Part shown: piece after piece, positions 1 through 9,075 of the stretch
Layout: the number at the start of each line of letters is the position of its first letter
Position numbering within the stretch: the stretch's first letter is position 1
NCBI GenBank assembly: GCA_017437745.1
Contig: JAFRYI010000007.1
Location: 186,001 to 250,000, forward strand
Direction: 5' to 3'
Origin: Bacillota bacterium
GTDB taxonomy: Bacteria > Bacillota > Clostridia > Peptostreptococcales > Anaerovoracaceae
Length of the DNA: 64,000 bases
Position numbers and translations under genes: made by a program
The notes under the pieces: model-generated
Told to the model about the DNA's origin: nothing
Seen by the model: only the letters and a program-made list of their open reading frames with translations
Database searches by the model: none

Positions 1-2
1 TA

Positions 3-431
3 CCTAAGATAATGGGCATGGTATTCCTGATAACCGGAGTCATCTGCGGAACGATATCCCTTGCGGTGCTTTTCTTCCCGAAGTTCGCCTTCGAGCTGTT
101 CACCACGGATCCCGCGGTCATAGATATTTCGGACATACTGGTAGTTCCGGCGGTGATCGTGATGCTCAGCGGCATATTCAGATCCGTGGGAATGTCGCTG
201 ATAAACGGTTCCGGAAACTCCAGGCTTAACCTTATAATCGCTCTGCTCGACGGCATCGTGGTAAGGATCGGCCTTTCGTACCTGCTGGGCTTTACCCTGA
301 ACATGTCCGTAAGAGGCTTCTGGTTCGGCGACGCGTTCGCCGGCTACATGCCTTTCGTTGTGGGCTTCGTGTTCCAGCTTACCGGACGCTGGAAGACCAA
401 CAGGCACATCATAAAAGAAGAGGATAACTGA
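3..431 (+). CDS. MATE family efflux transporter, C-terminal part (5' end outside the window)
   Basis: The frame is open from the left edge and ends with TGA, so only the last ~142 residues are present. They form about four hydrophobic helices with polar turns such as NGSGNSRLN and GFWFGDAFAG, followed by a charged cytoplasmic tail. This pattern fits the C-terminal half of MATE (multidrug and toxin extrusion) cation-coupled exporters, and resembles the complete MATE protein at 24516-25892. An internal ATG at position 12 is not the true start, because the same frame continues to the left of it. The substrate cannot be told from this fragment. Confidence 0.75.
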   Translation, partial: PKIMGMVFLITGVICGTISLAVLFFPKFAFELFTTDPAVIDISDILVVPAVIVMLSGIFRSVGMSLINGSGNSRLNLIIALLDGIVVRIGLSYLLGFTLNMSVRGFWFGDAFAGYMPFVVGFVFQLTGRWKTNRHIIKEEDN

Positions 432-453
432 TATGCATAAGGCAGCATATTTC

Positions 454-462
454 TGTTATAAT
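454..462 (+). promoter_or_regulatory. Extended -10 promoter element for gltX
   Basis: TG-T-TATAAT is an exact extended -10 box in the 77-nt gap between the MATE stop and gltX. No convincing -35 lies 16-18 nt upstream, as is usual for extended -10 promoters. Transcription would start near 469. The leader contains a small hairpin, ACCGC/GCGGT, before the AGAGG ribosome-binding site at 498-502. Confidence 0.5.
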
Positions 463-508
463 AAAAGGTAGTACCGCGGATGTAAAAGCGGTGCCGCAGA
501 GGTATTAC

Positions 509-2200
509 ATGGATCACAGAAAACTTGCGGAGCTTCTGTTCCCGGATGTGGACAGGACTCCCGAAGACTACGAAAAGATTTATCCCGCACGAGATCTCCC
601 GGAAGGCGCTCTGGTTACGAGGCTGGCTCCCAGCCCCACAGGCTACATCCACCTTGGAAATCTCTACGGAGCGATGGTAGACGAAAGGCTTGCCCATCAG
701 GGCGGCGGAGTCTGCTATCTCAGAATAGAAGACACGGACGAAAAGCGCGAGGTGGAAGGGGCGGTGCCCGTTCTGCTGGACGTTTTAAGTTACTTCGGAA
801 TAAACTTCGACGAAGGCGCCTGCAAGGCCGGAACGCCCGGCAGCGAGCCCGTTCCTTTCGAGGCCGGCGCGGCTCAGCGCGGCGCTTACGGGCCCTACTG
901 GCAGAGCATGCGCAGCGGCATATACAAGGCCTGCGTTAAGAAACTCGTGGCCGAGGGCAAGGCCTATCCCTGCTTCATGACGGAAGAAGAGATAGCGGAC
1001 ATACGCGCGGCCCAGACCGCGGCCAAACTGGACCCCGGCATCTACGGCGAGTACGCCAGGCACAGAGATCTGTCTCTGGAAGAGGCGGAACGCAGACTGG
1101 CCGAGGGCCAGGAGTACGTGATCCGCTACCGCTCCGAGGGCGACCCGTCCAAATACTTTACCGTACGCGACGCCATACGCGGCGAGCTTTCCATGCCGCA
1201 GAACATACAGGACGTCGTAATACTCAAGAAGAACGACCTCCCGACCTATCACTTCGCGCACGTCGTGGACGACCACTTCATGCACACGGACATAGTCATC
1301 CGCGGCGAGGAATGGATGGCCAGTCTGCCCATACACGAGCAGCTGTTCGGAGCCATGGGATGGGAGATACCGCTCTACTGCCACACCACGTCCCTGATGA
1401 AGATAGACGAAGCTACCGGCCAGAAGCGCAAGCTCTCAAAGCGCAAGGATCCGGAGCTTGGCCTTTCGTATTACAAGGAGCTGGGCTACTTCCCGGAGGC
1501 GGTCCGCGAGTATCTCATGACCATACTCTGCTCTGACTTCGAGGAGTGGCGCATAGCCAACCCGGACAAGGATTACAACGAATTCACGTTCTCGCCGGAC
1601 AAGATGAGCGATTCCGGCACGCTGTTCGACATCAACAAGCTGAACGACGTGTCCAAGGACGTGCTCGCCAGAAAGAGCGCGGCGGAGATATACGATTTCA
1701 TGCTCGGCTGGGCGGAAGAGTTCGATAAGGACAAGTACGCTCTGCTTAAGGACAACAGGGACATGCTGCTGAAGGTGTTCGACATAGACCGCGGAGGCGA
1801 GAAGCCCCGTAAGGATCTGGTCTACGCTCAGCAGATATTCGCATTTATAAAGTATTTCTTCGACGAGACCTTCGAGTACGAGTCCGAATGGCCGGCCGAG
1901 GTCTCCGCGGAAGACAGAAAAGAGATACTGCGCCGCTACGCGGAAAGCTACGATCCTGCGGACGACAACTCCGCCTGGTTCGAGAAGGTCCGCGGCATAA
2001 CGGCGGACATGGGTTACGCAGTAAAGCCCAAGGATTACAAGAAGAACCCCGAAATGTACAAGGGCCACGTAGGCCACGTAAGCGGGGTAATAAGGATAGC
2101 GGTCACAGGCAGGGCCAACAGCCCGGACCTCTGGACCATACAGCAGATAATGGGCAGAGAGAAGACTCTGGCCCGCATAGCAAAAGCGGCCGAAGCCTGA
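509..2200 (+). CDS. gltX: Glutamyl-tRNA synthetase
   Basis: Class I aminoacyl-tRNA synthetase that charges tRNA-Glu, cytosolic. The ATP-binding HIGH-type motif is seen in APSPTGYIHLGNLYG near residue 47, and the KMSKS-type loop is KRKLSKRKDP near residue 310. The ATG at 509 is preferred over an upstream in-frame GTG at 491 because AGAGG sits 6 nt before it. At 563 residues it is longer than the usual ~480-490. The N-terminal ~40-residue extension before the HIGH motif accounts for part of this, as in some clostridial GltX proteins. It heads a run gltX-thrC-murC-purR with gaps of 9 nt, 4 nt and an overlap, so a shared transcript is likely. Confidence 0.93.
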   Translation: MDHRKLAELLFPDVDRTPEDYEKIYPARDLPEGALVTRLAPSPTGYIHLGNLYGAMVDERLAHQGGGVCYLRIEDTDEKREVEGAVPVLLDVLSYFGINFDEGACKAGTPGSEPVPFEAGAAQRGAYGPYWQSMRSGIYKACVKKLVAEGKAYPCFMTEEEIADIRAAQTAAKLDPGIYGEYARHRDLSLEEAERRLAEGQEYVIRYRSEGDPSKYFTVRDAIRGELSMPQNIQDVVILKKNDLPTYHFAHVVDDHFMHTDIVIRGEEWMASLPIHEQLFGAMGWEIPLYCHTTSLMKIDEATGQKRKLSKRKDPELGLSYYKELGYFPEAVREYLMTILCSDFEEWRIANPDKDYNEFTFSPDKMSDSGTLFDINKLNDVSKDVLARKSAAEIYDFMLGWAEEFDKDKYALLKDNRDMLLKVFDIDRGGEKPRKDLVYAQQIFAFIKYFFDETFEYESEWPAEVSAEDRKEILRRYAESYDPADDNSAWFEKVRGITADMGYAVKPKDYKKNPEMYKGHVGHVSGVIRIAVTGRANSPDLWTIQQIMGREKTLARIAKAAEA

Positions 2201-2209
2201 AAGGACTCC

Positions 2210-3691
2210 ATGAAGTATAAGAGCACAAGAGGTCTGGCCCCGGAGATGAACGTCTGTCAGGCCATAATAAAGGGCATCGCGGCGGACAAGGGTCTTTACG
2301 TACCGGAAAGCTTCCCGAAGCTGGACGGCGACTGGGACCGCCTCTCGAAAATGACCTATAAAGAGCTTGCGCAGGAAGTACTGGCGCCTTACCTCCCGGA
2401 ATTCTCCGCGGAGGAACTTAAGGCGTGCCTGGACGGCGCCTACGACGGCAAGTATTCCGCGGAGGAGATCGTCCCCGTGGTCAAGGCCGGCGGCGCCTGG
2501 TTCATGGAGCTCTATCACGGTCCGACCGCGGCCTTCAAGGACATGGCGCTGCAGCTGATGCCGCGGCTCCTTACCGCAAGCATCAGAAAAGAGAACGAAG
2601 AGAAGACCGTAGTGATTCTGGTCTCCACCTCCGGTGATACAGGTACGGCGGCACTCAAGGGTTTCGAGAACGTGCCCGGAACGCAGATAGTGGTGTTCTT
2701 CCCGGACGGAGCGGTAAGCCCGGTCCAGGAGGCCCAGATGCGCACGGCTAACGGCGCCAACGCTCACGTCTTCTCCATACTGGGCAACTTCGACGACGCC
2801 CAGACAACGCAGAAGCAGATCCTTTCGGACGCGGAGCTCCTTAAGGAGATGGAGGCCAAAGGCTTTACCTTCAGCGCCGCCAACTCCATGAACGTAGGAC
2901 GCCTGCTGCCTCAGATAGTCTACTACGTCTGGGGCTACGCGCAGCTCGTGGCGAAAGGGGAGATAAAGGCCGGCGAGCCGGTGAACATCTGCGTGCCGTC
3001 CGGAAACTTCGGAAACATACTCTCCGCGTACTACGCCATGAGGATGGGGCTGCCGGTAAAGCGCTTCATCTGCGCGTCCAACAAGAACAAGGTCCTTACG
3101 GACTTCATGAATACCGGCACCTACGACGTTAACAGGGAGTTCTACGTTACCAACTCGCCGTCCATGGACATACTGGTATCCAGCAACCTGGAGCGCCTGC
3201 TGTTCCACCTGGCGGGCGAGGACGCGGCGGAGATACGCAGCCTCATGGATCAGCTTGCGAAGGACGGAAAGTACACCGTAGGCGTGCAGGTCAGAAAAGG
3301 CCTGGACGAATGCTTCTCGGCGGGCTTTGCCACCGAGGAGGAGATAACGGGTACCATAGGAAAGCTCTACAACGAAGAAGGATACCTCGTGGACACCCAC
3401 ACAGCCGTCGGCTACAAGGTCTGGAAGGACTACGCGGAGCGCACCGGCGACGGAACTCCGACACTGATAGCTTCCACGGCAAGCCCGTACAAGTTCGCTA
3501 AGGACGTTGCCGAGAGCATAGGCATAGGGCAGGGCACGGACCCGTTCGACACGATAGACAGGCTCTTCGCAGCCACCGGAGCGCACGTTCCGGACGGCCT
3601 TAAAGGGCTTAAGCACAGAAAGATAATACATAAGGAATCTATACGAAAGGAAGACATGAAGGCGCGCGTAAAGGCGCTGCTCGGTCTGTAG
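2210..3691 (+). CDS. thrC: Threonine synthase
   Basis: PLP-dependent enzyme that converts O-phosphohomoserine to threonine. The PLP lysine motif HGPTAAFKDMA places the Schiff-base lysine at about residue 110. STSGDTGTAAL is the glycine-rich phosphate-binding loop, and the N-terminus STRGLAPEMN fits the longer (~490 aa) ThrC class. At 493 residues the length is normal. AAGGA precedes the ATG. It follows gltX by 9 nt and precedes murC by 4 nt. No other threonine-pathway gene is in the window. Confidence 0.93.
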   Translation: MKYKSTRGLAPEMNVCQAIIKGIAADKGLYVPESFPKLDGDWDRLSKMTYKELAQEVLAPYLPEFSAEELKACLDGAYDGKYSAEEIVPVVKAGGAWFMELYHGPTAAFKDMALQLMPRLLTASIRKENEEKTVVILVSTSGDTGTAALKGFENVPGTQIVVFFPDGAVSPVQEAQMRTANGANAHVFSILGNFDDAQTTQKQILSDAELLKEMEAKGFTFSAANSMNVGRLLPQIVYYVWGYAQLVAKGEIKAGEPVNICVPSGNFGNILSAYYAMRMGLPVKRFICASNKNKVLTDFMNTGTYDVNREFYVTNSPSMDILVSSNLERLLFHLAGEDAAEIRSLMDQLAKDGKYTVGVQVRKGLDECFSAGFATEEEITGTIGKLYNEEGYLVDTHTAVGYKVWKDYAERTGDGTPTLIASTASPYKFAKDVAESIGIGQGTDPFDTIDRLFAATGAHVPDGLKGLKHRKIIHKESIRKEDMKARVKALLGL

Positions 3692-3695
3692 GAAC

Positions 3696-5084
3696 ATGGA
3701 TCTTAAGAACTATAAACACATTCATTTTCTGGGGATAGGCGGCATAGGCATTTCCGCCATAGCGGAGATAATGAAGGACCGCGGAGTGGAAGTCTCCGGT
3801 TCCGACATGAAGGAGAGCACCGTAACGGACCACCTGCGCAAACAGGGCATAACCGTTTACATCGGTCACGCGGCGCAGAACGCGGAAGGCGCGGATCTTC
3901 TGGTCTACTCCAACGCCGTGTCCATGGAGAACCCGGAGATACTCAAGGCCAGGGAAATGGGCATCCCTGTAATTTCAAGGGCTCAGGCGCTGGGAATGCT
4001 GCTCGCGGAGTACCCGAACTCCATAGCGGTCTCCGGCACCCACGGCAAGACCACCACCACGTCCATGGTGTCGCTCATCCTTAAGAACGCCGGCAAGGAT
4101 CCCACGATCACCGTCGGCGGCATACTCAACGAGCTGCACAGCAACGTACGCATCGGCGGCAAGGAGTACTTCATAACCGAGGCCTGCGAGTACATGGACA
4201 GCTTCCTGTCGCTGCGTCCCACCATGGAGATAATCCTCAACATAGATTCGGATCACCTGGACTACTTCAAGGACATAAACCACATAACAATGTCCTTCAG
4301 AAAGTTCGCGGAGGCAGTGCCGGAAGGCGGCATGATAATCGCCTACGACGCCAACCCCTTCGTAAAGACCGCCACGGAGAACCTGGGCTGCGCGGTAAAG
4401 ACCTTCGGCTTCAACGAGGCCAGCGATTTCTACGCAAAGAACATAGCCTTCGATTCCATGGGGCATCCGTCCTACGACCTCTACACTAAGGACGGCTTCG
4501 TGGACAGGATAAAGCTTTCCGTACCCGGAGAGCACAACGTCGCCAACAGTCTGGCTGCCATTGCGGCCGCCATTAACCTGGGCGTGGACGACATGGAAGT
4601 TATAAAGAGTACGCTCGAGGCGTTCCGCGGAACGCAGAGGCGTTTCGACATAATGGGCCGCGTTAACGGTTTCATCATCGTGGACGACTACGCTCACCAT
4701 CCCACGGAGATAAAGGCCACCCTGGCGGCGGCTCAGAAGCTGGATCACAACAGGGTATGGTGCCTGTTCCAGCCCCATACATACACAAGGACTCTGGCCC
4801 TTATGGACCAGTTCGCGGACGCGTTCAAGGACGCGGACATCGTCTGCCTGGCGGAGATCTACGCCGCGAGGGAAAAGAACATATACAAGCTGTCCTCGGC
4901 CGCGCTTGCGGAAGACATTAAGAAGCGCCATCCGGACAAGGAAGTGCACTTCATAGACGGCTTCGAAAAGATGGCGGACTACGTGCTGGCCAACGCCAAG
5001 GAAGGCGACGTAGTCATAACCATGGGCGCGGGAGACATATACCGCGTCGGAGAGATGATGCTCGGCAAAGGAGAAAAAGCTTGA
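3696..5084 (+). CDS. murC: UDP-N-acetylmuramate--L-alanine ligase
   Basis: Adds L-Ala to UDP-MurNAc, the first amino-acid step of peptidoglycan precursor synthesis in the cytosol. The N-terminal Rossmann glycine motif FLGIGGIGISA is at residues 11-21, and the Mur-ligase ATP loop GTHGKTT at residues 114-120. DDYAHHPTEI in the C-terminal half and QPHTYTRT are typical of MurC. Length (462 aa) matches the family. The start has a TAGGA site. The last 4 nt overlap the next gene. Confidence 0.95.
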   Translation: MDLKNYKHIHFLGIGGIGISAIAEIMKDRGVEVSGSDMKESTVTDHLRKQGITVYIGHAAQNAEGADLLVYSNAVSMENPEILKAREMGIPVISRAQALGMLLAEYPNSIAVSGTHGKTTTTSMVSLILKNAGKDPTITVGGILNELHSNVRIGGKEYFITEACEYMDSFLSLRPTMEIILNIDSDHLDYFKDINHITMSFRKFAEAVPEGGMIIAYDANPFVKTATENLGCAVKTFGFNEASDFYAKNIAFDSMGHPSYDLYTKDGFVDRIKLSVPGEHNVANSLAAIAAAINLGVDDMEVIKSTLEAFRGTQRRFDIMGRVNGFIIVDDYAHHPTEIKATLAAAQKLDHNRVWCLFQPHTYTRTLALMDQFADAFKDADIVCLAEIYAAREKNIYKLSSAALAEDIKKRHPDKEVHFIDGFEKMADYVLANAKEGDVVITMGAGDIYRVGEMMLGKGEKA

Positions 5085-5884
5085 AGCGAGCCCAGAGAGC
5101 ATGCGTAATAACCCAGATCCTTACGGAAAATCCCAACAGGGATTATCCGCTGGCTTACTTTGCGGATAGGCTCGGCTGCGCCAAATCCAGCGTCTCCGAG
5201 GATCTTCAGGTAGTAAGGCAGGCCGTGGAAGAGGCAGGCCTGGGCTATGTGGAGACCACCGCGGGGGCCAAGGGAGGCGTGCGCTACGTTCCCTACATAA
5301 GCAAGGAGGCGTCGGCCGCGGATCTGCAGAGGTTCGGGAACATGCTTGCCCAGCCGGACAGGCTGATAGGCAGCGGCTTCATATTCACTACGGATCTGAT
5401 GTCCGACCCGGTGTTCGTAACGCTGGCGGCGCGTGTGTTCGCAAGGCATTTCGCGGCCACGGAAGCGGACGCTGTGGTAACGGTGGAGACCAAGGGCATA
5501 GGCGTTGCGCTTATGACGGCGCGTCTTCTTAACCTTCCTCTTGTAATAATCCGCAGGGAGGCGAAGGTCTCCGACGGATCCACGATAAGCATCAACTACT
5601 TCTCCGGTTCCGCGGACAGGATACAGAAGATGAGCCTTTCCAAGAGGGCCATCAAGCCCGGAGCCAGAGCGATAATAATCGACGACTTCATGCGCGGCGG
5701 CGGGTCGGTCAAGGGCATGCAGGACATGCTGGCCGAGTTCGACGCCAGGACCGTGGGCGTCGGCGTGGTGATAGTAGCCGGCAAGGACGAGCAGAAGAAG
5801 ATAGGGAGCTACTTCCCCATCTATCACTACGACGACAGCGGCGAGTCCTGCAGGGTCTCGGTAAATCCGGATTTGCTGTTATAA
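5081..5884 (+). CDS. purR: Pur operon repressor, PurR (Bacillus type)
   Basis: Transcriptional regulator of purine genes that senses PRPP. Residues 1-70 form a winged-helix DNA-binding domain (LGCAKSSVSEDLQVV is the likely recognition helix region). Residues ~75-267 are a phosphoribosyltransferase-type domain with the PRPP loop DDFMRGGGSVKG at 201-212. Length is normal for the family (~270). It starts with TTG inside the murC stop codon, implying translational coupling. prs, which makes PRPP, the known PurR ligand, lies directly downstream. Confidence 0.92.
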   Translation: MKRAQRACVITQILTENPNRDYPLAYFADRLGCAKSSVSEDLQVVRQAVEEAGLGYVETTAGAKGGVRYVPYISKEASAADLQRFGNMLAQPDRLIGSGFIFTTDLMSDPVFVTLAARVFARHFAATEADAVVTVETKGIGVALMTARLLNLPLVIIRREAKVSDGSTISINYFSGSADRIQKMSLSKRAIKPGARAIIIDDFMRGGGSVKGMQDMLAEFDARTVGVGVVIVAGKDEQKKIGSYFPIYHYDDSGESCRVSVNPDLLL

Positions 5885-5885
5885 T
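5877..5885 (+). promoter_or_regulatory. Extended -10 promoter for prs
   Basis: TG-T-TATAAT overlaps the purR stop codon. It would give a start near 5892, and the message would then carry a GAGAGG ribosome-binding site before the prs ATG. No good -35 is seen. I did not find a PurBox-like element in this short gap. Confidence 0.45.
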
Positions 5886-5919
5886 TTAATTAACATATAA
5901 GTTTTGAGAGGCAGAAGAA

Positions 5920-6870
5920 ATGATTGGTAATTTTAAGGAGTACGCACTCTTCACGTGCAACGGCAACAGATCTCTGGCGAACGAGATATCCGAACAGCTC
6001 GGAAAACCGCTCGGAGATTCCGTGGTAAAGAAGTTCTCGGACGGCGAGATAGCCGTTAACATCAACGAGAGCGTAAGAGGCAAGGACGTCTATATCATCC
6101 AGTCCACGTCCGATCCCGTCAACGACAACCTTATGGAGCTCTGCATAATGACGGACGCCATGAAGCGCGCTTCCGCGGGCAGGATCAACGCGGTCATCCC
6201 TTACTACGGCTACGCCAGACAGGACAGAACGGCCAGAGCCAGAGACCCCATCACGGCCAGGCTCGTGGCGGACATCCTTACAGTATCCGGCATCAACAGG
6301 GTCATAACCATGGACCTGCACGCGTCGCAGATACAGGGATTCTTCAACATCCCCACCGATCATCTTCTGGGTTCTCCGATTCTTACGAACTACTTTAAGG
6401 CCCACGACACCGGCAACCTGGTGATCGTATCCCCGGACCACGGTTCGGTAAAGCGCGCAAGGGACATGGCCCAGCCTCTGGGAGTTCCCATCGCAATCAT
6501 AGACAAGCGCCGTCCCAGACCTAACGTCTCCGAGATAATGAACATCATAGGCGAGATCGAAGGCAAGGACTGCATACTGGTGGACGACATGGTCGACACC
6601 GCAGGCACCATCTGCAACGCGGCCAACGCTCTTAAGGAACGCGGCGCCCGCAGCGTAAGGGCCTGCGCCACCCACGGCGTACTGTCCGGTCCGGCCATCG
6701 AAAGGATCAAGGACTCCGCGATAGAGGAGATGGTATTCCTTAACACCATCGAGATCCCCGAGGATAAGATGCTGGACAAGTTCACGGTGCTCTCCGTTGC
6801 GCCTCTGTTCGCGGAAGCGATCAAGAGAGTATTCAGCAACGAGCCGGTAAGCGCTCTGTTCGACAAGTAA
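5920..6870 (+). CDS. prs: Ribose-phosphate pyrophosphokinase
   Basis: Makes PRPP from ribose 5-phosphate and ATP, for nucleotide, His and Trp synthesis. Signature stretches are [17 protein letters not shown] (ATP/catalytic region, residues ~90-107), [12 protein letters not shown], and the PRPP-binding loop [12 protein letters not shown] near residue 215. Length 316 matches class I PRPP synthetases. Isoleucine is written ATC much more often than in neighbouring genes, consistent with strong expression. It is followed 48 nt later by pth. Confidence 0.95.
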   Translation: MIGNFKEYALFTCNGNRSLANEISEQLGKPLGDSVVKKFSDGEIAVNINESVRGKDVYIIQSTSDPVNDNLMELCIMTDAMKRASAGRINAVIPYYGYARQDRTARARDPITARLVADILTVSGINRVITMDLHASQIQGFFNIPTDHLLGSPILTNYFKAHDTGNLVIVSPDHGSVKRARDMAQPLGVPIAIIDKRRPRPNVSEIMNIIGEIEGKDCILVDDMVDTAGTICNAANALKERGARSVRACATHGVLSGPAIERIKDSAIEEMVFLNTIEIPEDKMLDKFTVLSVAPLFAEAIKRVFSNEPVSALFDK

Positions 6871-6918
6871 TGACAGGCTGCCGGACAACTATCCGGAAGT
6901 CTTAAGCAGGGTGGACCT

Positions 6919-7482
6919 ATGTACATGATCTGCGGCCTGGGCAACCCGGGCAGGCTCTACGAAAAAACAAGGCATAACATGGGCTTCGTCACGATAGACA
7001 TTCTGTCGGACAGGTTTAACATTCCCCTGAACAAGTTGAAATTCAAGGCTCTGTACGGCGAGGGCACTATAGCCGGCGAGAAAGTGCTGCTGGTAAAGCC
7101 CCAGACCTACATGAACCTTTCCGGCGAGGCCGTCCGTCCGCTGGTCGATTACTTCAAGATCCCCATGGACAAGCTGCTGGTGGTCTACGACGACATAGAC
7201 CTGCCGCTGGGACGCACACGCGTAAGGCGCGGAGGAAGCGCCGGCACCCACAACGGCATGAGATCCGTCATCTACCAGCTCCAGAAGGACGACTTCGCAA
7301 GGGTACGCATAGGCCTGGGCCCGCATGGTGACATACCTCTTGACCGCTTCGTGATAGGCCGCTGGACAGATGAGGAAAGGCCCGTGCTGGGCATGGCCTG
7401 CCTAAGGGCGGCCGACGCCTGCGCTGCATTCGTGGAGCACGGCGTGGAAGAAACCATGCAGCGCTTTAACGGCCTTCCCTGA
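6919..7482 (+). CDS. pth: Peptidyl-tRNA hydrolase
   Basis: Releases tRNA from prematurely dropped peptidyl-tRNA. CGLGNPGRLYEKTRHNMGF near the N-terminus contains the conserved Asn and catalytic His. KPQTYMNLSGEAV and DDIDLPLGRTRVRRGGSAGTHNG are further family blocks. Length (187 aa) is normal. AGGGTGG provides the ribosome-binding site. It ends the prs-pth unit before an intrinsic terminator. Confidence 0.95.
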   Translation: MYMICGLGNPGRLYEKTRHNMGFVTIDILSDRFNIPLNKLKFKALYGEGTIAGEKVLLVKPQTYMNLSGEAVRPLVDYFKIPMDKLLVVYDDIDLPLGRTRVRRGGSAGTHNGMRSVIYQLQKDDFARVRIGLGPHGDIPLDRFVIGRWTDEERPVLGMACLRAADACAAFVEHGVEETMQRFNGLP

Positions 7483-7536
7483 ACGAGGAAGGACCTTTGC
7501 TCCGGACTGCCGGCGATACTGCAGGAAAATAGCTAT

Positions 7537-7562
7537 AAAAGGCTGCCTCAGGGCAGCCTTTT
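7537..7562 (+). terminator. Intrinsic terminator after pth
   Basis: GGCTGCC (7541-7547), a 4-nt loop and GGCAGCC (7552-7558), flanked by AAAA and TTTT, make a perfect 7-bp GC-rich stem extended by four A-T pairs and ending in a short T run. Confidence 0.85.
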
Positions 7563-7586
7563 AGCATGCATAAACGCCCCGTAATC

Positions 7587-7615
7587 TTGAACTTTTACGC
7601 TTTAGGCGTTATAAT
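7587..7615 (+). promoter_or_regulatory. Sigma-A type promoter for murI
   Basis: TTGAAC (7587-7592), a 17-nt spacer and TATAAT (7610-7615). It lies directly behind the pth terminator and 30 nt before the murI start, so murI begins a new transcription unit. Confidence 0.75.
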
Positions 7616-7644
7616 TATTTGTTAATATGGAGGAGTGTAACACT

Positions 7645-8445
7645 ATGGATGACAGACCTATCGGAATATTCGATTCCGGAGTAGGCGGACTAACAAGCAT
7701 CAACGCATTTTCGGAGGTCCTTCCCTCCGAGAGCATACTATATTTCGGGGATACCGCAAGGGCTCCCTACGGGTCCAAAAGCCCGGAGACGGTAAGATCT
7801 TTCTCCAGGGAGATAGGGCAGTTCCTTATCAACGCCGGCGCCAAGATACTGGTGGCTGCCTGCAACACAAGCTCGGCTACGGCGCTGGACTACCTTCGCG
7901 AGAGCTTCCCGGGCATGTTAGTCCAGGGCATAATAGAGCCCTGCGCCCAGCAGATAGCGGACGAATGCACTGCGGAAGACAGGATAGGCATAATAGCCAC
8001 CCCGGTAACCGTAAACAGCCGCGCTTACGACACGGAGATAGCGAAGCTCAACCCGGATCTTAAGGTCTTTTCGGAGGCCTGCCCGGACTTCGTTCCCATG
8101 ATCGAGAGCGGCGCTTTCGACAGCAGGACCATGGAGACGGCCATACAGCACCACATAGGCAGGATGGTCGACGAATGCGGCATAAACGTGCTGGTGCTCG
8201 GATGCACACATTACCCGATAATAAGGGACAAGATAGAGCGCATGTTCCCGGACTTAAGGATAATAGATCCTTCCGTGGCTCTGGCAAAAAAGACCAGGGC
8301 GATACTGGAGCAGGAGGACATGCTGGCGAGCGACTGGCCCGGCTGGCGCAGGTTCTACGCGAGCGACCTTTCCCCCAGGTTCCTTAACGTAATAGAGCGT
8401 CTGGGAATAAAGGGAGACTACTCGCTGGAGAGGCACAGACTGTAA
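7645..8445 (+). CDS. murI: Glutamate racemase
   Basis: Makes D-Glu for peptidoglycan. GIFDSGVGGLTS at the N-terminus, the catalytic cysteines in VAACNTSSATAL and VLGCTHYPII, and FGDTARAPYG are family hallmarks. An in-frame ATG at 7627 exists, but GGAGGAG (7629-7635) overlaps it and stands 9 nt before the ATG at 7645. I therefore use 7645, giving 266 aa, a normal length. With the MurE-like ligase downstream it suggests a cell-wall precursor cluster. Confidence 0.93.
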   Translation: MDDRPIGIFDSGVGGLTSINAFSEVLPSESILYFGDTARAPYGSKSPETVRSFSREIGQFLINAGAKILVAACNTSSATALDYLRESFPGMLVQGIIEPCAQQIADECTAEDRIGIIATPVTVNSRAYDTEIAKLNPDLKVFSEACPDFVPMIESGAFDSRTMETAIQHHIGRMVDECGINVLVLGCTHYPIIRDKIERMFPDLRIIDPSVALAKKTRAILEQEDMLASDWPGWRRFYASDLSPRFLNVIERLGIKGDYSLERHRL

Positions 8446-8486
8446 GCGCGCAGGGCGAAAGCGGTCCCGTACGATAGGAGCAAAGG

Positions 8487-9065
8487 ATGACACTGGAAAA
8501 ACTCTACAAACTGCTGGAGATGGACGGCCCGGAGGACATGGAATACTTCGAGCAGTTCGCGGATCTTATGGAGATGGACGAGGACGTTCCCTTCGACCTG
8601 TTCTACATGGCGCTGTCCGGGGTAAAGCCGGAGAACGCGGGCGAGCTGGCGGAGAACTATTTCGAGGATCTTTCCAACGCCGCGCCGGAGGACGAGAACG
8701 ACCTTGTGCTGCTTCTGGATTCCCTGGAAGAGAACCTTATGCACCTTGCGGAAGACATAGACGACGCGGACGCAAGACGCAGCTTCGCGGAGCAGCTCTA
8801 CAAGTTCCGCGAGTGGTACAAGGCTCCCGGAGGAGCGGAGATAGACGGCGAAAAGGCAAGCGTTTTCGAGGCCCTTCTGCAGGCAAGATCTGATGCCATA
8901 AGCGGCGAGACTCACGAGCTGGCCTTCCTGTCCACGGACGATTACAAGCTGGAGGACGCTTCGTACGGGCTCGGAAAGTTCAGCAAGATAGACATTGCAG
9001 CGGATGGATCCGAAGACGCGGGAGAGAACGCGGACGAAAAGACCGTGGAAGCGGATAACGAATAA
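8487..9065 (+). CDS. Uncharacterised acidic protein
   Basis: I do not recognise this 192-residue protein. It is strongly acidic throughout (blocks such as MEMDEDVPFD and APEDENDL) and predicted soluble, with amphipathic helix-like stretches up to about residue 110. The low-complexity C-terminal tail is rich in Asp, Glu and Ala. There is no signal peptide, membrane segment or cysteine cluster. AGGAG lies 6 nt before the ATG, and codon use matches the neighbours, so it looks real. It sits 41 nt after murI and 10 nt before the DUF975 gene, probably in the same transcript. Confidence 0.7.
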   Translation: MTLEKLYKLLEMDGPEDMEYFEQFADLMEMDEDVPFDLFYMALSGVKPENAGELAENYFEDLSNAAPEDENDLVLLLDSLEENLMHLAEDIDDADARRSFAEQLYKFREWYKAPGGAEIDGEKASVFEALLQARSDAISGETHELAFLSTDDYKLEDASYGLGKFSKIDIAADGSEDAGENADEKTVEADNE

Positions 9066-9075
9066 CAGCGGATAG

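Noticed and set aside
466..500. GGTAGTACCGCGG before gltX resembles the T-box antiterminator consensus
   Set aside because: Only 77 nt separate the genes and the extended -10 lies inside that gap, leaving no room for the specifier stem and terminator of a T-box.
491..508. GTG start for gltX
   Set aside because: It has no ribosome-binding site, whereas AGAGG is well placed for the ATG at 509.
1436..3697. Very long open frame on the minus strand opposite gltX and thrC (also at 11451-14459, 25904-28387 and elsewhere)
   Set aside because: These mirror the codon structure of clear plus-strand genes in GC-rich DNA, have no ribosome-binding site and translate to Arg/Val/His-rich sequence without family motifs.
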